A stretch of DNA of 64,000 nt from an uncultured Bacteroidales bacterium (GTDB lineage: Bacteria; Bacteroidota; Bacteroidia; Bacteroidales; Muribaculaceae): the NCBI GenBank assembly GCA_902785925.1, contig CADAAI010000002.1, positions 1 through 64,000 of the forward strand, given 5' to 3'. Made by a program: the position numbers and the translations under genes. The notes beneath the pieces were generated by a model. It did no database searches. It was not told the DNA's origin and saw only the letters and a list, made by a program, of their open reading frames with translations. Shown here in pieces: positions 26,994-36,063 of the stretch (its first letter is position 1; each line of letters starts with the position of its first letter).

Positions 26994-27137
26994 AGAAGGT
27001 GCTGCACAAGAGGAGGCATTAGCCACCATTGCACAACCGAAGATGCCTCTCGCTACTCTCACCTGGTATCAATCTACGTAAACGAAACAGTTGAAGCAGA
27101 ACACGTGATTCTCAAAAAACAAGTATTATCTGAATAA
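26994..27137 (+). pseudogene. displaced 3' fragment of murI
   Basis: An open 47-codon segment plus TAA, without a start codon, whose translation matches the end of MurI. It has TRGG, then HCTTEDASRYS, then VNETVEAEHVIL, against TKGG, YCTTEDASRFS and VNQTVEAHHVIL in murI. By eye about 25 of 40 aligned residues agree. It extends six codons past the live murI stop and is followed at once by a terminator. The rest of murI is absent here, so this is a remnant of the ancestral or donor gene end, displaced by the segment 25482-26993. Confidence 0.85.
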
Positions 27138-27140
27138 AAT

Positions 27141-27179
27141 AAAGCGGCAACCCTTCTAAATTGTAAGGCAACCGCTTTT
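27141..27179. terminator. terminator after the murI fragment
   Basis: AAAGCGG (27141-27147) pairs with CCGCTTT (27172-27178), followed by a T and flanked by AT-rich sequence. It probably once served murI and now also closes the convergent BspA-like gene. Confidence 0.65.
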
Positions 27180-27202
27180 GTCCTTCGAAAAGTTCGTACT
27201 TA

Positions 27203-28618
27203 TTATTCGTCTTGACCTAAAAGTATGTTGTAAATTGCCGTTATGTCAGCACTCGTTACAACTCCGTCCCCATCCACGTCACCGCGAATCGGCGTTTGTC
27301 CACCACCTTCTTCAAAGATATTCATAAAGCTATTCCAAGGGGCTGTGAATTGATAAGATTCCAAAGTGCCTACTGGAACATAGACTTTGCAATAATTGAT
27401 GCTTACTCCGTCAAAAATATAGCGTCCATAAGTCAAATTTTCAGGATTCTGAATCTTTGAATGTATTGACCTTAGATTATTGCAATCATAAAAAGCATTA
27501 TTGTCTATCGAGGTCACCGAGCTACCAATAGTAACCGAAGTCATATTAGTACAGCCCATGAACGCACTCTGTCCAATTGAGGTTGCCGAGTTAGGGATAA
27601 TTATTTCTGTCAAGGCGCTGCATCCACTGAAGGTGTATGGCTCTATTGAAGGCAACGAGTTTCCTATATTCAACGATGCTAAGTTTTGGCAATTCCAGAA
27701 TGCAAATTCACCTAAAAAAGTCAAATTGGGAACATTCACTGAAATCAAGCCAGGACATTCATAAAAAGCATAACGGCCTATCGAGGTCACCGAACTTGGT
27801 ATGTTAATAGAAGACAATTTAGTGCACCCTTTGAAAGCATATTCACCAATATCGGTTACCGAGTTAGGTATTGTCACAGAGGTCATGTTATAACAACCAT
27901 TGAATGCGCCACTCCCGATTGTGGTCACCGACGATGGTATAGAAACTGAAAATAAGCCCCAGCAATTAGCGAAAGCATTCCCACCAATCGAAGTCACTGT
28001 GTTAGGAATAACGGTGTTTCTACATCCAAATATCAGAGTGTTAGTACCAGTCTCAATAATAGCATTACAATTATCTCTTGAGTCGTATGCCAAATTTCCG
28101 TCATCAACAGAAACAGCTGTAATTCCAGAGCAATTCACAAAGGCATATTCACCAATCGATGTAACTGAGGCAGGAATCGTAACCGAGGCCAATTTACCAC
28201 TATTATAGAAAGCTTCACTGCCTATAGATGTCACAGAATTGGGAATAATCACCGAAGTCAATTTATTGCAATTATAGAATGCACTATTGTCAATTAATGT
28301 AACCGATAAAGGAATTGTCACCGAGGTTATAGTCTGGTTGTATCTGAAGGCATATTCACCAATCGTAGTAACAGAATATGTTACTCCTTCCCAAGCGACA
28401 GTTGCAGGAATCTCCAACGTTCCACTGAGGCTTGAATAATTATTGCCACTATCATTTATTTGGTAAGTCACCTTCACGGTTGTGCCATCGCTATTTTTAT
28501 TGTAACAAAGGCCATCAACCATAAAATCATAAGCGCTCGCATACTGAGAAAACAGCAACGCAAACAATAAAAGAAACGACTTCAATAATCGCATTTTGAT
28601 AAAATTAGAACTTTTCAT
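27203..28618 (-). CDS. BspA-like leucine-rich repeat surface protein with dockerin-like C-terminus
   Basis: A 471-residue secreted protein. The start at 28618 gives a signal peptide ending ...SQYASA near residue 29. Residues 75-420 hold some fifteen repeats of the TpLRR/BspA type, such as VTIPNSVTSIGSEAFYNC. The C-terminus is GDVDGDGVVTSADITAIYN, a calcium-binding dockerin type I half found at the ends of many Bacteroidales exported proteins. BspA relatives bind host matrix or other cells; that role is inferred. A C9/G9 homopolymer lies about 130 bases upstream of the start. Confidence 0.85.
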   Translation of the reverse strand: MKSSNFIKMRLLKSFLLLFALLFSQYASAYDFMVDGLCYNKNSDGTTVKVTYQINDSGNNYSSLSGTLEIPATVAWEGVTYSVTTIGEYAFRYNQTITSVTIPLSVTLIDNSAFYNCNKLTSVIIPNSVTSIGSEAFYNSGKLASVTIPASVTSIGEYAFVNCSGITAVSVDDGNLAYDSRDNCNAIIETGTNTLIFGCRNTVIPNTVTSIGGNAFANCWGLFSVSIPSSVTTIGSGAFNGCYNMTSVTIPNSVTDIGEYAFKGCTKLSSINIPSSVTSIGRYAFYECPGLISVNVPNLTFLGEFAFWNCQNLASLNIGNSLPSIEPYTFSGCSALTEIIIPNSATSIGQSAFMGCTNMTSVTIGSSVTSIDNNAFYDCNNLRSIHSKIQNPENLTYGRYIFDGVSINYCKVYVPVGTLESYQFTAPWNSFMNIFEEGGGQTPIRGDVDGDGVVTSADITAIYNILLGQDE

Positions 28619-28746
28619 AGTATTTATTTTTTTATGGATATAAAACATAATTATAGAGAATGATTCCGTCATGTAAATAAATGACTGTATTAGGTCACTC
28701 ATTAGTTATAACGGAAAACTACAATATATATTTCACATTATATTTA

Positions 28747-28755
28747 CCCCCCCCC
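28747..28755. repeat. homopolymeric C9 (G9 on the minus strand) tract
   Basis: Nine consecutive C residues lie between the TPR gene and the BspA-like gene, in their shared transcriptional direction. Such a tract is prone to slipped-strand changes; no other C or G run of this length was noticed. Confidence 0.8.
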
Positions 28756-28788
28756 ATTTTAACATTCCTTAACCGTCGGGGTGTCAAA

Positions 28789-29085
28789 TCAAGGGTTGTA
28801 GAGGTCGTGGTTGTAGAAGTCGAGAATTTGCAGGGCATTTGAATAGGCTTGCTTAGCTGGTCCTTCGGGGTCACGCTCGGCAGCCTCAAGATAGCTGCTC
28901 ATTGCTTTGCCCCACTCCCCTAGTTGCCTGTAGGCATTACCACGGATGTAAAAGAGTTGCGCAATAACTAGTTTGTCTTCATCCTTGTTGTTCTCAATGA
29001 GATAATCGCAATGAGCTATCACGTCGTGCGACTGGCTGCGCTCGAGCATGTCTTTTATTTGTTGTATGGTTTCTTCTTTAAGCAT
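28789..29085 (-). CDS. small tetratricopeptide-repeat protein
   Basis: A 98-residue soluble protein made almost wholly of helices. AQLFYIRGNAYRQLGEWGKAMSSYLEAAERDPEG is a clear TPR unit (residues 43-76), flanked by half-units. No signal peptide or catalytic motif is visible. TPR proteins mediate protein-protein contacts; the partner is unknown. It stands alone between the BspA-like gene and the divergent HerA-like gene. Confidence 0.75.
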   Translation of the reverse strand: MLKEETIQQIKDMLERSQSHDVIAHCDYLIENNKDEDKLVIAQLFYIRGNAYRQLGEWGKAMSSYLEAAERDPEGPAKQAYSNALQILDFYNHDLYNP

Positions 29086-29198
29086 GATGCAAAATTAGTA
29101 ATAAAAATCATAGTAAACAAATCTGCACAGTTCAGTTTTATCAAAAGTCATAAAAGACAAATTTATTAACAATAATGTAATTTTTTGCTACAATTCAT

Positions 29199-29229
29199 TT
29201 TGCATACTCGTTAAAAATGTGTATTTTTG
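29199..29229 (+). promoter_or_regulatory. promoter of the HerA-like gene
   Basis: TTTG (29199-29202) and TATTTTTG (29222-29229) are 19 bases apart, 28 bases before the start codon. Confidence 0.6.
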
Positions 29230-29257
29230 TAGGTTATAGAACAAATTATTTAAAATC

Positions 29258-30862
29258 ATGTATAAAGACAATCAATTTTATATTGCTCATGGTCCCAACG
29301 GAGCAATATGCATCAATGGTAAGATGGCAAACCGCCATGGATTGATAGCCGGTGCTACTGGTACTGGAAAGACTGTATCGTTGCAAGTTATTGCTGAGAG
29401 TTTCTGTAAAGCGGGAGTCCCTTGTTTCATGGCAGACATCAAGGGTGACTTGTCGGGTATTAGCCAACCTGGAAAGATATCGGGTTTTATCGAGAAACGT
29501 ATTCCTGAATTTGGCCTTAATGAGTCAGACCTACAATTTGAGGGATGCCCAGTAAGGTTTTATGATGTGTTTGGCAAACAAGGACACCCAATGCGCACCC
29601 GCATCTCTAACATGGGTCCATTGTTGCTCTCACGATTGCTTGGGCTTAATGATGTGCAAAGTGGTGTGCTCACTATAGTCTTTAAAGTTGCTGACGAGCG
29701 AGGCTTGATACTCGACGACATTAAAGACTTGCGCGCTATGCTCGATTATGTAGCAAAACACGCGTCGGAATACACTACAAAGTATGGAAACGTATCAAGC
29801 GCAAGTATCGGAGCAATTCAGCGTTCTATTTTGGCATTGGAAGAACAAGGTGGTGACAACTTCTTTGGAGAGCCTGCTTTCGACATCCATGATCTGCTAG
29901 CCGTAGAGGGAGGAAAAGGCGTAATGAGCGTTCTTGCTGCAGATGAGTTACAGCATAATCCAAAGCTCTACTCCACATTCCTCCTGTGGTTGCTTTCAGA
30001 GATATATGTGTCGATGCCAGAGGTTGGTGACCTGCCACAACCTAAACTCATCTTCTTCTTTGATGAGGCCCACATGCTCTTTGAAGACACATCGAAGGCC
30101 CTTGTTGACAAGATTGAACAGGTAATCCGCCTGATGCGAAGCAAGGGAGTGGGCATTTACTTCGTGACCCAAAGTCCCGCAGACTTGCCCGAAATTGTAC
30201 TTGGACAGCTTGGTAACCGCATTCAGCATGCATTGCGAGCTTACACACCTCGCGACATCAAGGCGGTGAAAGTTGCAGCCGAGACATTCCGCGCCAACCC
30301 AAACTTCGACACCACCGAAGCTATTTCCAATCTCGAGACTGGTGAGGCTCTCGTCTCATTCCTTGATGAGAAAGGAGCCCCAACCGTTGTAGAGCGTGCA
30401 AAGATTCTATTCCCTCTTAGTCAGATAGGACCTATTGATGGCATGACACGAAGCTCTTTAATAAATCGATCTATGATTTATGGCAAGTATGACGAGCTAA
30501 AAGAGCGTGAAAGTGCATTTGAGGTATTGCTTGCCGAGAGTGAAAAAGAAGCAAAAGAGGCAGAAGAGGCTGCTGCACAAGCTGAAGCCGAGAAGCAGGC
30601 TGCCAAGGAAGCAAAAGAGGCTGAGAAAGAGAGTAAGAAACCTGGCTTTTTTGGCAAGGTTTGGAAAGCAATACTCACAGCGGTGACTGCTGCCATAGCA
30701 TCGATAGTAGGGACTAAGATTGGTAATGCTGTGTCAGGTACCAAAAGCCGCAAGAGTTCTACCACCACCACTGGCAAGATAGCCAAGAGTGCCACAAGCG
30801 CAGCAACACGTACCATCACACGTGAGCTCACACGCAGTATTCTTGGGAATCTAGGCAAATAG
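29258..30862 (+). CDS. DUF853 / HerA-like ATPase
   Basis: A 534-residue ATPase of the helicase HerA-like (DUF853) family, related to FtsK/HerA translocases. Walker A GATGTGKT is at residues 32-39, FFFDEAHMLF is Walker B and YFVTQSPADLPEIVLGQLGNRIQHAL is the sensor region. Residues 425-465 are a charged Ala/Glu/Lys coiled coil, followed by a small hydrophobic segment and a Ser/Thr-rich tail. E. coli YjgR is a relative; its cellular role is unclear. It lies 46 bases before the Nif3-like gene, possibly one operon. Confidence 0.88.
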   Translation: MYKDNQFYIAHGPNGAICINGKMANRHGLIAGATGTGKTVSLQVIAESFCKAGVPCFMADIKGDLSGISQPGKISGFIEKRIPEFGLNESDLQFEGCPVRFYDVFGKQGHPMRTRISNMGPLLLSRLLGLNDVQSGVLTIVFKVADERGLILDDIKDLRAMLDYVAKHASEYTTKYGNVSSASIGAIQRSILALEEQGGDNFFGEPAFDIHDLLAVEGGKGVMSVLAADELQHNPKLYSTFLLWLLSEIYVSMPEVGDLPQPKLIFFFDEAHMLFEDTSKALVDKIEQVIRLMRSKGVGIYFVTQSPADLPEIVLGQLGNRIQHALRAYTPRDIKAVKVAAETFRANPNFDTTEAISNLETGEALVSFLDEKGAPTVVERAKILFPLSQIGPIDGMTRSSLINRSMIYGKYDELKERESAFEVLLAESEKEAKEAEEAAAQAEAEKQAAKEAKEAEKESKKPGFFGKVWKAILTAVTAAIASIVGTKIGNAVSGTKSRKSSTTTTGKIAKSATSAATRTITRELTRSILGNLGK

Positions 30863-30908
30863 AGTTTTTAGTTCATAGTTGACAAGTTGACTATAGAGAT
30901 AAAATGAT

Positions 30909-32000
30909 ATGCTGATAAAAGAAATAACCAACGCCATTGAGGCGGTGGCTCCCCTTTATTTGCAAGAAAGTTGGGACAATTCAGGAATGCAAGTGGGGAG
31001 TGCTGACAATGAAGTTACTGGCGTGCTACTGTGCACCGACGTGCGCGAGGAAATACTCGAAGAAGCAATAGAGCGTGGTGCAAACTTGATAATCTCTCAT
31101 CATCCGCTACTGTTCAGAGGTCTCAAGAAGATTGTGGGGCGCACATATCAAGAGCGCATAGTTGCACGTGCTATTAAGAATGACATCACAATTTATTGCG
31201 CTCACACCAATATGGACAGTGCAGTGGGAGGTGTCAACTTCAAGATGGCCGAGAAAATAGGGCTAAAGAACGTGAGGGTGCTATCTCCGCAACAAAATAC
31301 ACAGCTCAAAATTGTGGTTTTTGTTCCTAACGAAGCGGCATTACAAGTTGAGAGGGCAATGTGTGACGCTGGTGCTGGCCGCTTGGGCAACTACGATAAC
31401 TGCAGTTACAATATGAGTGGTGAGGGCCACTACCGCCCTCTTGATGGTGCAGAACCATGGGCTGGCACAGTGGGAACTATACACAAGGAACCAGAGATTC
31501 GCCTCGAAGTTCTCGTCAATAAAGCCATATGCTCTCGTGTTGTTGCGGCAATGCTCAAGGCACACCCCTACGAGGAACCGGCATTTGACATTATTTCCCT
31601 AGAGAATGAGGACAAATATGCTGGCCTTGGTGTGATTGGTGATATTGAACCTCAAGATGCGCGACACTTCCTCGAGCGCGTTAAAGAAGCCTTTGAGGTA
31701 GAAACAATGCGTTACAGTGGAAACCTTGACCGCACAGTAAGCTGTATTGCCTTGTGCGGAGGTGCTGGAGTAGAGTTTGCCGGTTTAGCAATGTCGCAAG
31801 GAGCTGACGTGTATATTACCGGTGACATGAAATACCACGATTTCCAGGGTAATGAAGAGCGCATAATCCTTGCTGATATTGGACATTATGAGAGCGAACA
31901 TTACACAAAAGAGATTTTTTATGATATTATTTGGAAAAAAAATCCTAACTTTGCAGTCGATTTTGCACAAAGCGAATCAAACCAAGTAAATTATTTATAA
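30909..32000 (+). CDS. Nif3-like dinuclear metal centre hexameric protein (YbgI/YqfO type)
   Basis: A 363-residue protein of the Nif3/YbgI family. The two metal-binding halves are seen: LIISHHPLLFRG and THTNMD-like CAHTNMDSAVGG in the first, and ADIGHYESEH at the end. The middle PII-like insertion (KIVVFVPNEAALQVERAMCDAGAGRLGNY) places it in the longer YqfO type. The role is debated (GTP cyclohydrolase-like fold, metal hydrolase). It ends six bases before the zinc-ribbon gene, a conserved Bacteroidota pair. Confidence 0.9.
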   Translation: MLIKEITNAIEAVAPLYLQESWDNSGMQVGSADNEVTGVLLCTDVREEILEEAIERGANLIISHHPLLFRGLKKIVGRTYQERIVARAIKNDITIYCAHTNMDSAVGGVNFKMAEKIGLKNVRVLSPQQNTQLKIVVFVPNEAALQVERAMCDAGAGRLGNYDNCSYNMSGEGHYRPLDGAEPWAGTVGTIHKEPEIRLEVLVNKAICSRVVAAMLKAHPYEEPAFDIISLENEDKYAGLGVIGDIEPQDARHFLERVKEAFEVETMRYSGNLDRTVSCIALCGGAGVEFAGLAMSQGADVYITGDMKYHDFQGNEERIILADIGHYESEHYTKEIFYDIIWKKNPNFAVDFAQSESNQVNYL

Positions 32001-32005
32001 TCTTT

Positions 32006-32785
32006 ATGGCTAAACAAGAGAAAGAACTTACAGTAGAAGAGCGCCTTAAGTCGCTTTATGATTTGCAGAAAACCCTCTCGGAAGTAGACCGCATCAAGAC
32101 CGAGCGCGGTGAGTTACCACTTGAAGTGCAGGACCTCGAGGACGAAATTGAAGGTCTTCAGACCAAAATTGGCAACTTTAACGACGAGATTGAGCAACTC
32201 AGCACTGTAATTAACAATCAAAAGAGTTCAATTGAGCGCTCAGAGAACCTCATCGCCAAGTATGAGAAGGATCAGGACAACGTTCGTAACAACCGCGAGT
32301 ATGACTACCTGACCAAGGAGATAGAGTTCCAGCAGCTCAGTGTTCAGTCGGCCCAGAAGAAGATTGATGAGGCTAGTCACAAGATTGACGCCATCAATGA
32401 GAAGATTCAGATTGCTAAAGGACATCTTGCCGACAACGAACAGGCTCTTGTTGAGAAGAAAGGTGAACTCGACACCATCATCGCTGAAACCAAGCAAGAG
32501 GAGGAGAAGCAACGTGAGAAGGCCAAGAAGCTTGAGAATAAAATCAACAATGCTGACCCACGATTGCTGAGCGCATTCAAGCGCATCCGCAAGAATGCCC
32601 GCAATGGCTTGGGTGTTGTTTATGTTCAGCGTAATGCTTGTGGTGGTTGCTTCAACCGTATACCAGCACAGCGACAGATGGAGATCAAGATGAGGAAGAA
32701 GATTATCGTTTGCGAGTATTGCGGACGTATTCTCATCGATCCAGCAATTGCTGGCGTATCGGAAGCCGAGGCCCTGAACTCATAA
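32006..32785 (+). CDS. coiled-coil protein with C4-type zinc ribbon
   Basis: A 259-residue protein with a long coiled-coil hairpin (residues 10-185) and a C-terminal zinc ribbon: CGGC near residue 212 and CEYCG near residue 237. The architecture matches the conserved bacterial C4-type zinc-ribbon family that includes chlamydial CdsZ/CT398. A general role in RNA or protein complexes is suspected but not shown. It is coupled to the Nif3-like gene (five-base gap), which supports a shared function. Confidence 0.85.
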   Translation: MAKQEKELTVEERLKSLYDLQKTLSEVDRIKTERGELPLEVQDLEDEIEGLQTKIGNFNDEIEQLSTVINNQKSSIERSENLIAKYEKDQDNVRNNREYDYLTKEIEFQQLSVQSAQKKIDEASHKIDAINEKIQIAKGHLADNEQALVEKKGELDTIIAETKQEEEKQREKAKKLENKINNADPRLLSAFKRIRKNARNGLGVVYVQRNACGGCFNRIPAQRQMEIKMRKKIIVCEYCGRILIDPAIAGVSEAEALNS

Positions 32786-32953
32786 AAAACCTCCTCATGG
32801 AGGTTCGCCGCGTTGCAGTGGAATAGCACCAAAAAACTAGAGCAACTCATCGTGACGAGATTAATACCACAGTGCTGCGCACCATAAGTGCCGGCAGCAT
32901 TGAGAAAGAGTATTGTACACCTCTTTTATGAAGTGTGAATACTATGGTAAAGT

Positions 32954-32991
32954 AAAATCCCTTTTTCGAAACGTTTCGATAAAGGGATTTT
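32954..32991. terminator. bidirectional terminator between zinc-ribbon gene and surE
   Basis: AAAATCCCTTT (32954-32964) pairs with AAAGGGATTTT (32981-32991), with the palindrome TCGAAACGTTTCGA in the loop. Both flanks suit termination of the convergent genes. The 170 bases before it hold nothing recognised. Confidence 0.8.
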
Positions 32992-33019
32992 CTCTTTTAA
33001 TATCAATAATTTAATAGCA

Positions 33020-33790
33020 TTATTCAAGCAGCTTAGCAAGAGGTGTAATAGCCTCGAAGTCGGTTTGGTCGATGTGTATAGGAGTAACCGTGACATATCC
33101 TCGACGGCTCCAATACATGTCGGTGTTAGAGTCATCAGGATTCTGCTCCTCATATTCACCCAGCATCCAATAGTAGTCAATGCCTCTAGGGTCGGTGCGA
33201 TGGTCCCAAGTGTTGGTCCACACTCCGAGCGATGTCGTTGTCACTTTTATACCATTGAACTGGTCATCGGTCTTGGGGAAGTTTACATTCAGACACACGT
33301 CTTTGGGAAGAGGATTCTTCAGCGTCATGTCGATAATGCGACGAATGTAAGGCACACATGGACTAAAGTCGCAGTCGAAGTGATAGTCATTATAACTGAA
33401 AGCAACGCTCTTGATGCCAGCCATAAGCCCCTCAATCACTACCCCTATTGTGCCGCTGTAGATAACACTGTTTCCCATATTGTGCCCATGATTTATACCC
33501 GAGAGCACAAGGTCGACTTTGCGGTCTCCTGCCAGTACACCGAGCCCCAACTTGGCACAATCGGCTGGCGTGCCATTAACGGTATAAACAGTGAGTCCAG
33601 GCTCTTCATGCTGCTTGATAGCACGCAAAGGATCGGTAATTGTGATTGAAGAAGCCTTGGCACTCTGATGAAGTTGTGGAGCAACAACAAGAACATCGCC
33701 AAACTCCCTGGCAACTTCAATCAATACCTTTATGCCTGGGAAACTGTATCCGTCATCGTTGCTAACTAATATCAATGGTCGCATATTCAT
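33020..33790 (-). CDS. surE: 5'/3'-nucleotidase SurE
   Basis: A 256-residue metal-dependent survival-protein phosphatase acting on nucleoside monophosphates. LVSNDDGY is the metal-binding N-terminal motif (the two Asp residues), and SGINHGHNMGNSVIYSGTIG is the second signature with the Asn and Ser ligands. Length and order are canonical. It starts nine bases downstream of the copA stop, so it is probably read from the same minus-strand transcript. Confidence 0.94.
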   Translation of the reverse strand: MNMRPLILVSNDDGYSFPGIKVLIEVAREFGDVLVVAPQLHQSAKASSITITDPLRAIKQHEEPGLTVYTVNGTPADCAKLGLGVLAGDRKVDLVLSGINHGHNMGNSVIYSGTIGVVIEGLMAGIKSVAFSYNDYHFDCDFSPCVPYIRRIIDMTLKNPLPKDVCLNVNFPKTDDQFNGIKVTTTSLGVWTNTWDHRTDPRGIDYYWMLGEYEEQNPDDSNTDMYWSRRGYVTVTPIHIDQTDFEAITPLAKLLE

Positions 33791-33799
33791 GTGATTATC

Positions 33800-35746
33800 T
33801 TAAAGTTTCTTGTATTTTAAACGTAAGCTATTGAGAACTACCGAGAGGCTCGAGAAAGCCATTAAAGCAGCAGCCCACATTGGGGTAATCTGGAAGTCGA
33901 TGCCAAAGATGTGCAGTAAACCAGCAGCAAGCGGTAAGCAAACTATATTGTAGATGAATGCCCAGAATAGATTTTGCCATATCATACTCACAGTCTTGCG
34001 GCTAATGTTAATGGCAATGGGCAAGTTGCCAAGGTCATTGCCCATGAGGGTGACTTGTGCCACATCGATTGCAACATCGGTGCCCGTGCTTATAGCAATG
34101 CTCACATCGGCGAGGGACAAAGCCTGAGTGTCGTTTATGCCATCGCCCATCATTGCTACGGTCTTTCCTTGCGATTGAAGCTGCTGAACAAGGGTTTCCT
34201 TGTCGATAGGCAAAACGCCACTCTTATAATGTTTAATGCCGGCTTTATCGGCCCAGTAGCTAACGGCTTTGTCCTTGTCGCCACTGAGCATGTGCACCTG
34301 AATGCCTTGAGAGTGCAGAGCCTGAATAGCCTCTCGGGCATTAGGCTTGAGTGCCTCACGTTGCTCGGGACGCAGATTGTCGGCTGCAGTGAAATCGACA
34401 AGATCCTTGTTAGGAATTGTAAGTGTGCCAGTCTTGTCGGTAACTAAAACATTTACCTTACGTAAGAGTTCCAGTGCCGTTGCGTCTTTTATAAGTATCT
34501 GCTTCTCGGCAGCCTTTCCAATTCCTACCATCAGTGCTGTGGGTGTTGCTAACCCCATAGCGCATGGGCATGCCACAACAAGTACAGCCACAGCCGACAT
34601 GATGGCCTGAGGCAACGACTGCGTTCCTGCAAAAACAAGCCATAAAACAAAGGTAAGAAGCGCAATCGTAAGCACTACAGGCACAAAGACGCCAGCAGCC
34701 TTGTCGACAAGGCGCTGAACAGGAGCCTTAGAACTCTGCGCCTGTTGTACCATAGAAATGATTTGTGCAAGTGAGGTCTCCTCTCCTATCTGCCTAGCAC
34801 GCATCCTGAGACGGCCCTGACTTGGGATGGTGCCAGCCAGCAGATTATCTCCTACACGCTTAGCGGCGGGTGTTGGCTCGCCTGTTATCATGCTTTCGTC
34901 AACGTAGGCAGCATCGTCGGTCATAAAACTAGATGCCCATGTGACCTCACCATCTACTGGAATCTTCTCTCCTGCTCTCACTTCCACAATGTCGCCCTTC
35001 TCAAGAGTTGAGATGGGTACCTGATCAGGTGAATCTTCACCATCGGTGGGTATGCGCTTAGAGACCACTCTTGCTGTTTTGGGAGCCATGCCCATGAGTT
35101 GGCGTAGACTGCTTGCCGTACTGTCTTTGGCTTTTTCCTCAAGAAAACGGCCAGTAAGAACAAAGGCTATAATCATTGTTGAAGCATCGAAATAGGTGTG
35201 CCATTCCATACCACGAGAGCCCCATGTGGTCTCGCCCCAGAAAGTGTTGAAGGCACTAAAGAGAAACGCTATCGCAGTTGACATCGTCACTAATGTGTCC
35301 ATACTTGCGGTGCCATGACGCAACTGCTTGAAAGCAGCAACATAAAACTCCCGTCCACACAACACAAGGCATGCCGCAGCAAGAATAAGTGACAGTTGGT
35401 TGCTGGCATTGACACCCCCCACGTTAATCCAACGCATTGAGATGCACATTATGAGTAACGAAAAGCACCAAGCTAACACAGTCATGCGACGCAGTCGTTT
35501 CATTGCCAACGCTTCAAGTTGCTCAGCACTTTGTTGACTGTCGATAACTAGATCGTAGCCAATATCACTTATCTGCCTCTTGATTTCCTCAAGTGACACA
35601 CGTGACGGATCATAATCGATGAGAGCAGTGCGCCCCACAAGATTAACCTGTGCCTTGCTGATGCCATCGATTGAATTAAGCTTGTTCTCGACATTGGCTG
35701 AACAAGCCGAGCAAGCCATTCCTATGACTGGAAGGGTCTTAAGCAT
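33800..35746 (-). CDS. copA: copper-translocating P-type ATPase
   Basis: A 648-residue P1B-type ATPase exporting copper(I). One N-terminal heavy-metal domain ([13 protein letters not shown]) is followed by eight membrane segments, the CPC ion site in [12 protein letters not shown], the phosphorylation motif DKTGTLT, and [10 protein letters not shown]. The CPC and MxCxxC motifs favour Cu+ over zinc or cadmium. Its start overlaps the stop of the upstream CopZ-like gene by one base, giving tight coupling. No CopY/CueR-type regulator adjoins. Confidence 0.93.
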   Translation of the reverse strand: MLKTLPVIGMACSACSANVENKLNSIDGISKAQVNLVGRTALIDYDPSRVSLEEIKRQISDIGYDLVIDSQQSAEQLEALAMKRLRRMTVLAWCFSLLIMCISMRWINVGGVNASNQLSLILAAACLVLCGREFYVAAFKQLRHGTASMDTLVTMSTAIAFLFSAFNTFWGETTWGSRGMEWHTYFDASTMIIAFVLTGRFLEEKAKDSTASSLRQLMGMAPKTARVVSKRIPTDGEDSPDQVPISTLEKGDIVEVRAGEKIPVDGEVTWASSFMTDDAAYVDESMITGEPTPAAKRVGDNLLAGTIPSQGRLRMRARQIGEETSLAQIISMVQQAQSSKAPVQRLVDKAAGVFVPVVLTIALLTFVLWLVFAGTQSLPQAIMSAVAVLVVACPCAMGLATPTALMVGIGKAAEKQILIKDATALELLRKVNVLVTDKTGTLTIPNKDLVDFTAADNLRPEQREALKPNAREAIQALHSQGIQVHMLSGDKDKAVSYWADKAGIKHYKSGVLPIDKETLVQQLQSQGKTVAMMGDGINDTQALSLADVSIAISTGTDVAIDVAQVTLMGNDLGNLPIAINISRKTVSMIWQNLFWAFIYNIVCLPLAAGLLHIFGIDFQITPMWAAALMAFSSLSVVLNSLRLKYKKL

Positions 35747-35958
35747 TACAGAATCATCTCGAAGCGCCCGAGATCGTCGACCGCTTCTTTCATTGCTTGT
35801 GGAGATACAAGTGTTTCGTCGTAGGTGACATTAACATTGGAATTCTCGAGACTAACTTCGGCTTTGTCAACTCCATCGAGAGCGTTAATAGTGTTCTCAA
35901 CACGTGCCTTGCAGTTGACACATTTCATTCCAGTGACTGTGAATGTTTGTTCTTTCAT
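35746..35958 (-). CDS. heavy-metal-associated domain protein, CopZ-like copper chaperone
   Basis: A 70-residue single HMA domain with the metal-binding [13 protein letters not shown] motif near the N-terminus. Such proteins hand Cu(I) to the CopA ATPase. It directly precedes copA with a one-base stop/start overlap (TAATG). It has no extra domains and no signal peptide, fitting a cytosolic chaperone. Confidence 0.88.
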   Translation of the reverse strand: MKEQTFTVTGMKCVNCKARVENTINALDGVDKAEVSLENSNVNVTYDETLVSPQAMKEAVDDLGRFEMIL

Positions 35959-36063
35959 ATTTTTTAGGTGTTATTTTAGTGGCACAAAGGTAGGAATAAT
36001 TCATCAAAAACACAATTATTTTGTATAGGTATAAAAGAAAACTGAGATGATCAGTTATTGTGA

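Noticed and set aside
27203-28618. The repeats in the BspA-like gene as a mobile or CRISPR-like repeat
   Set aside because: They are in-frame coding leucine-rich repeats of about 23 residues with normal sequence drift.
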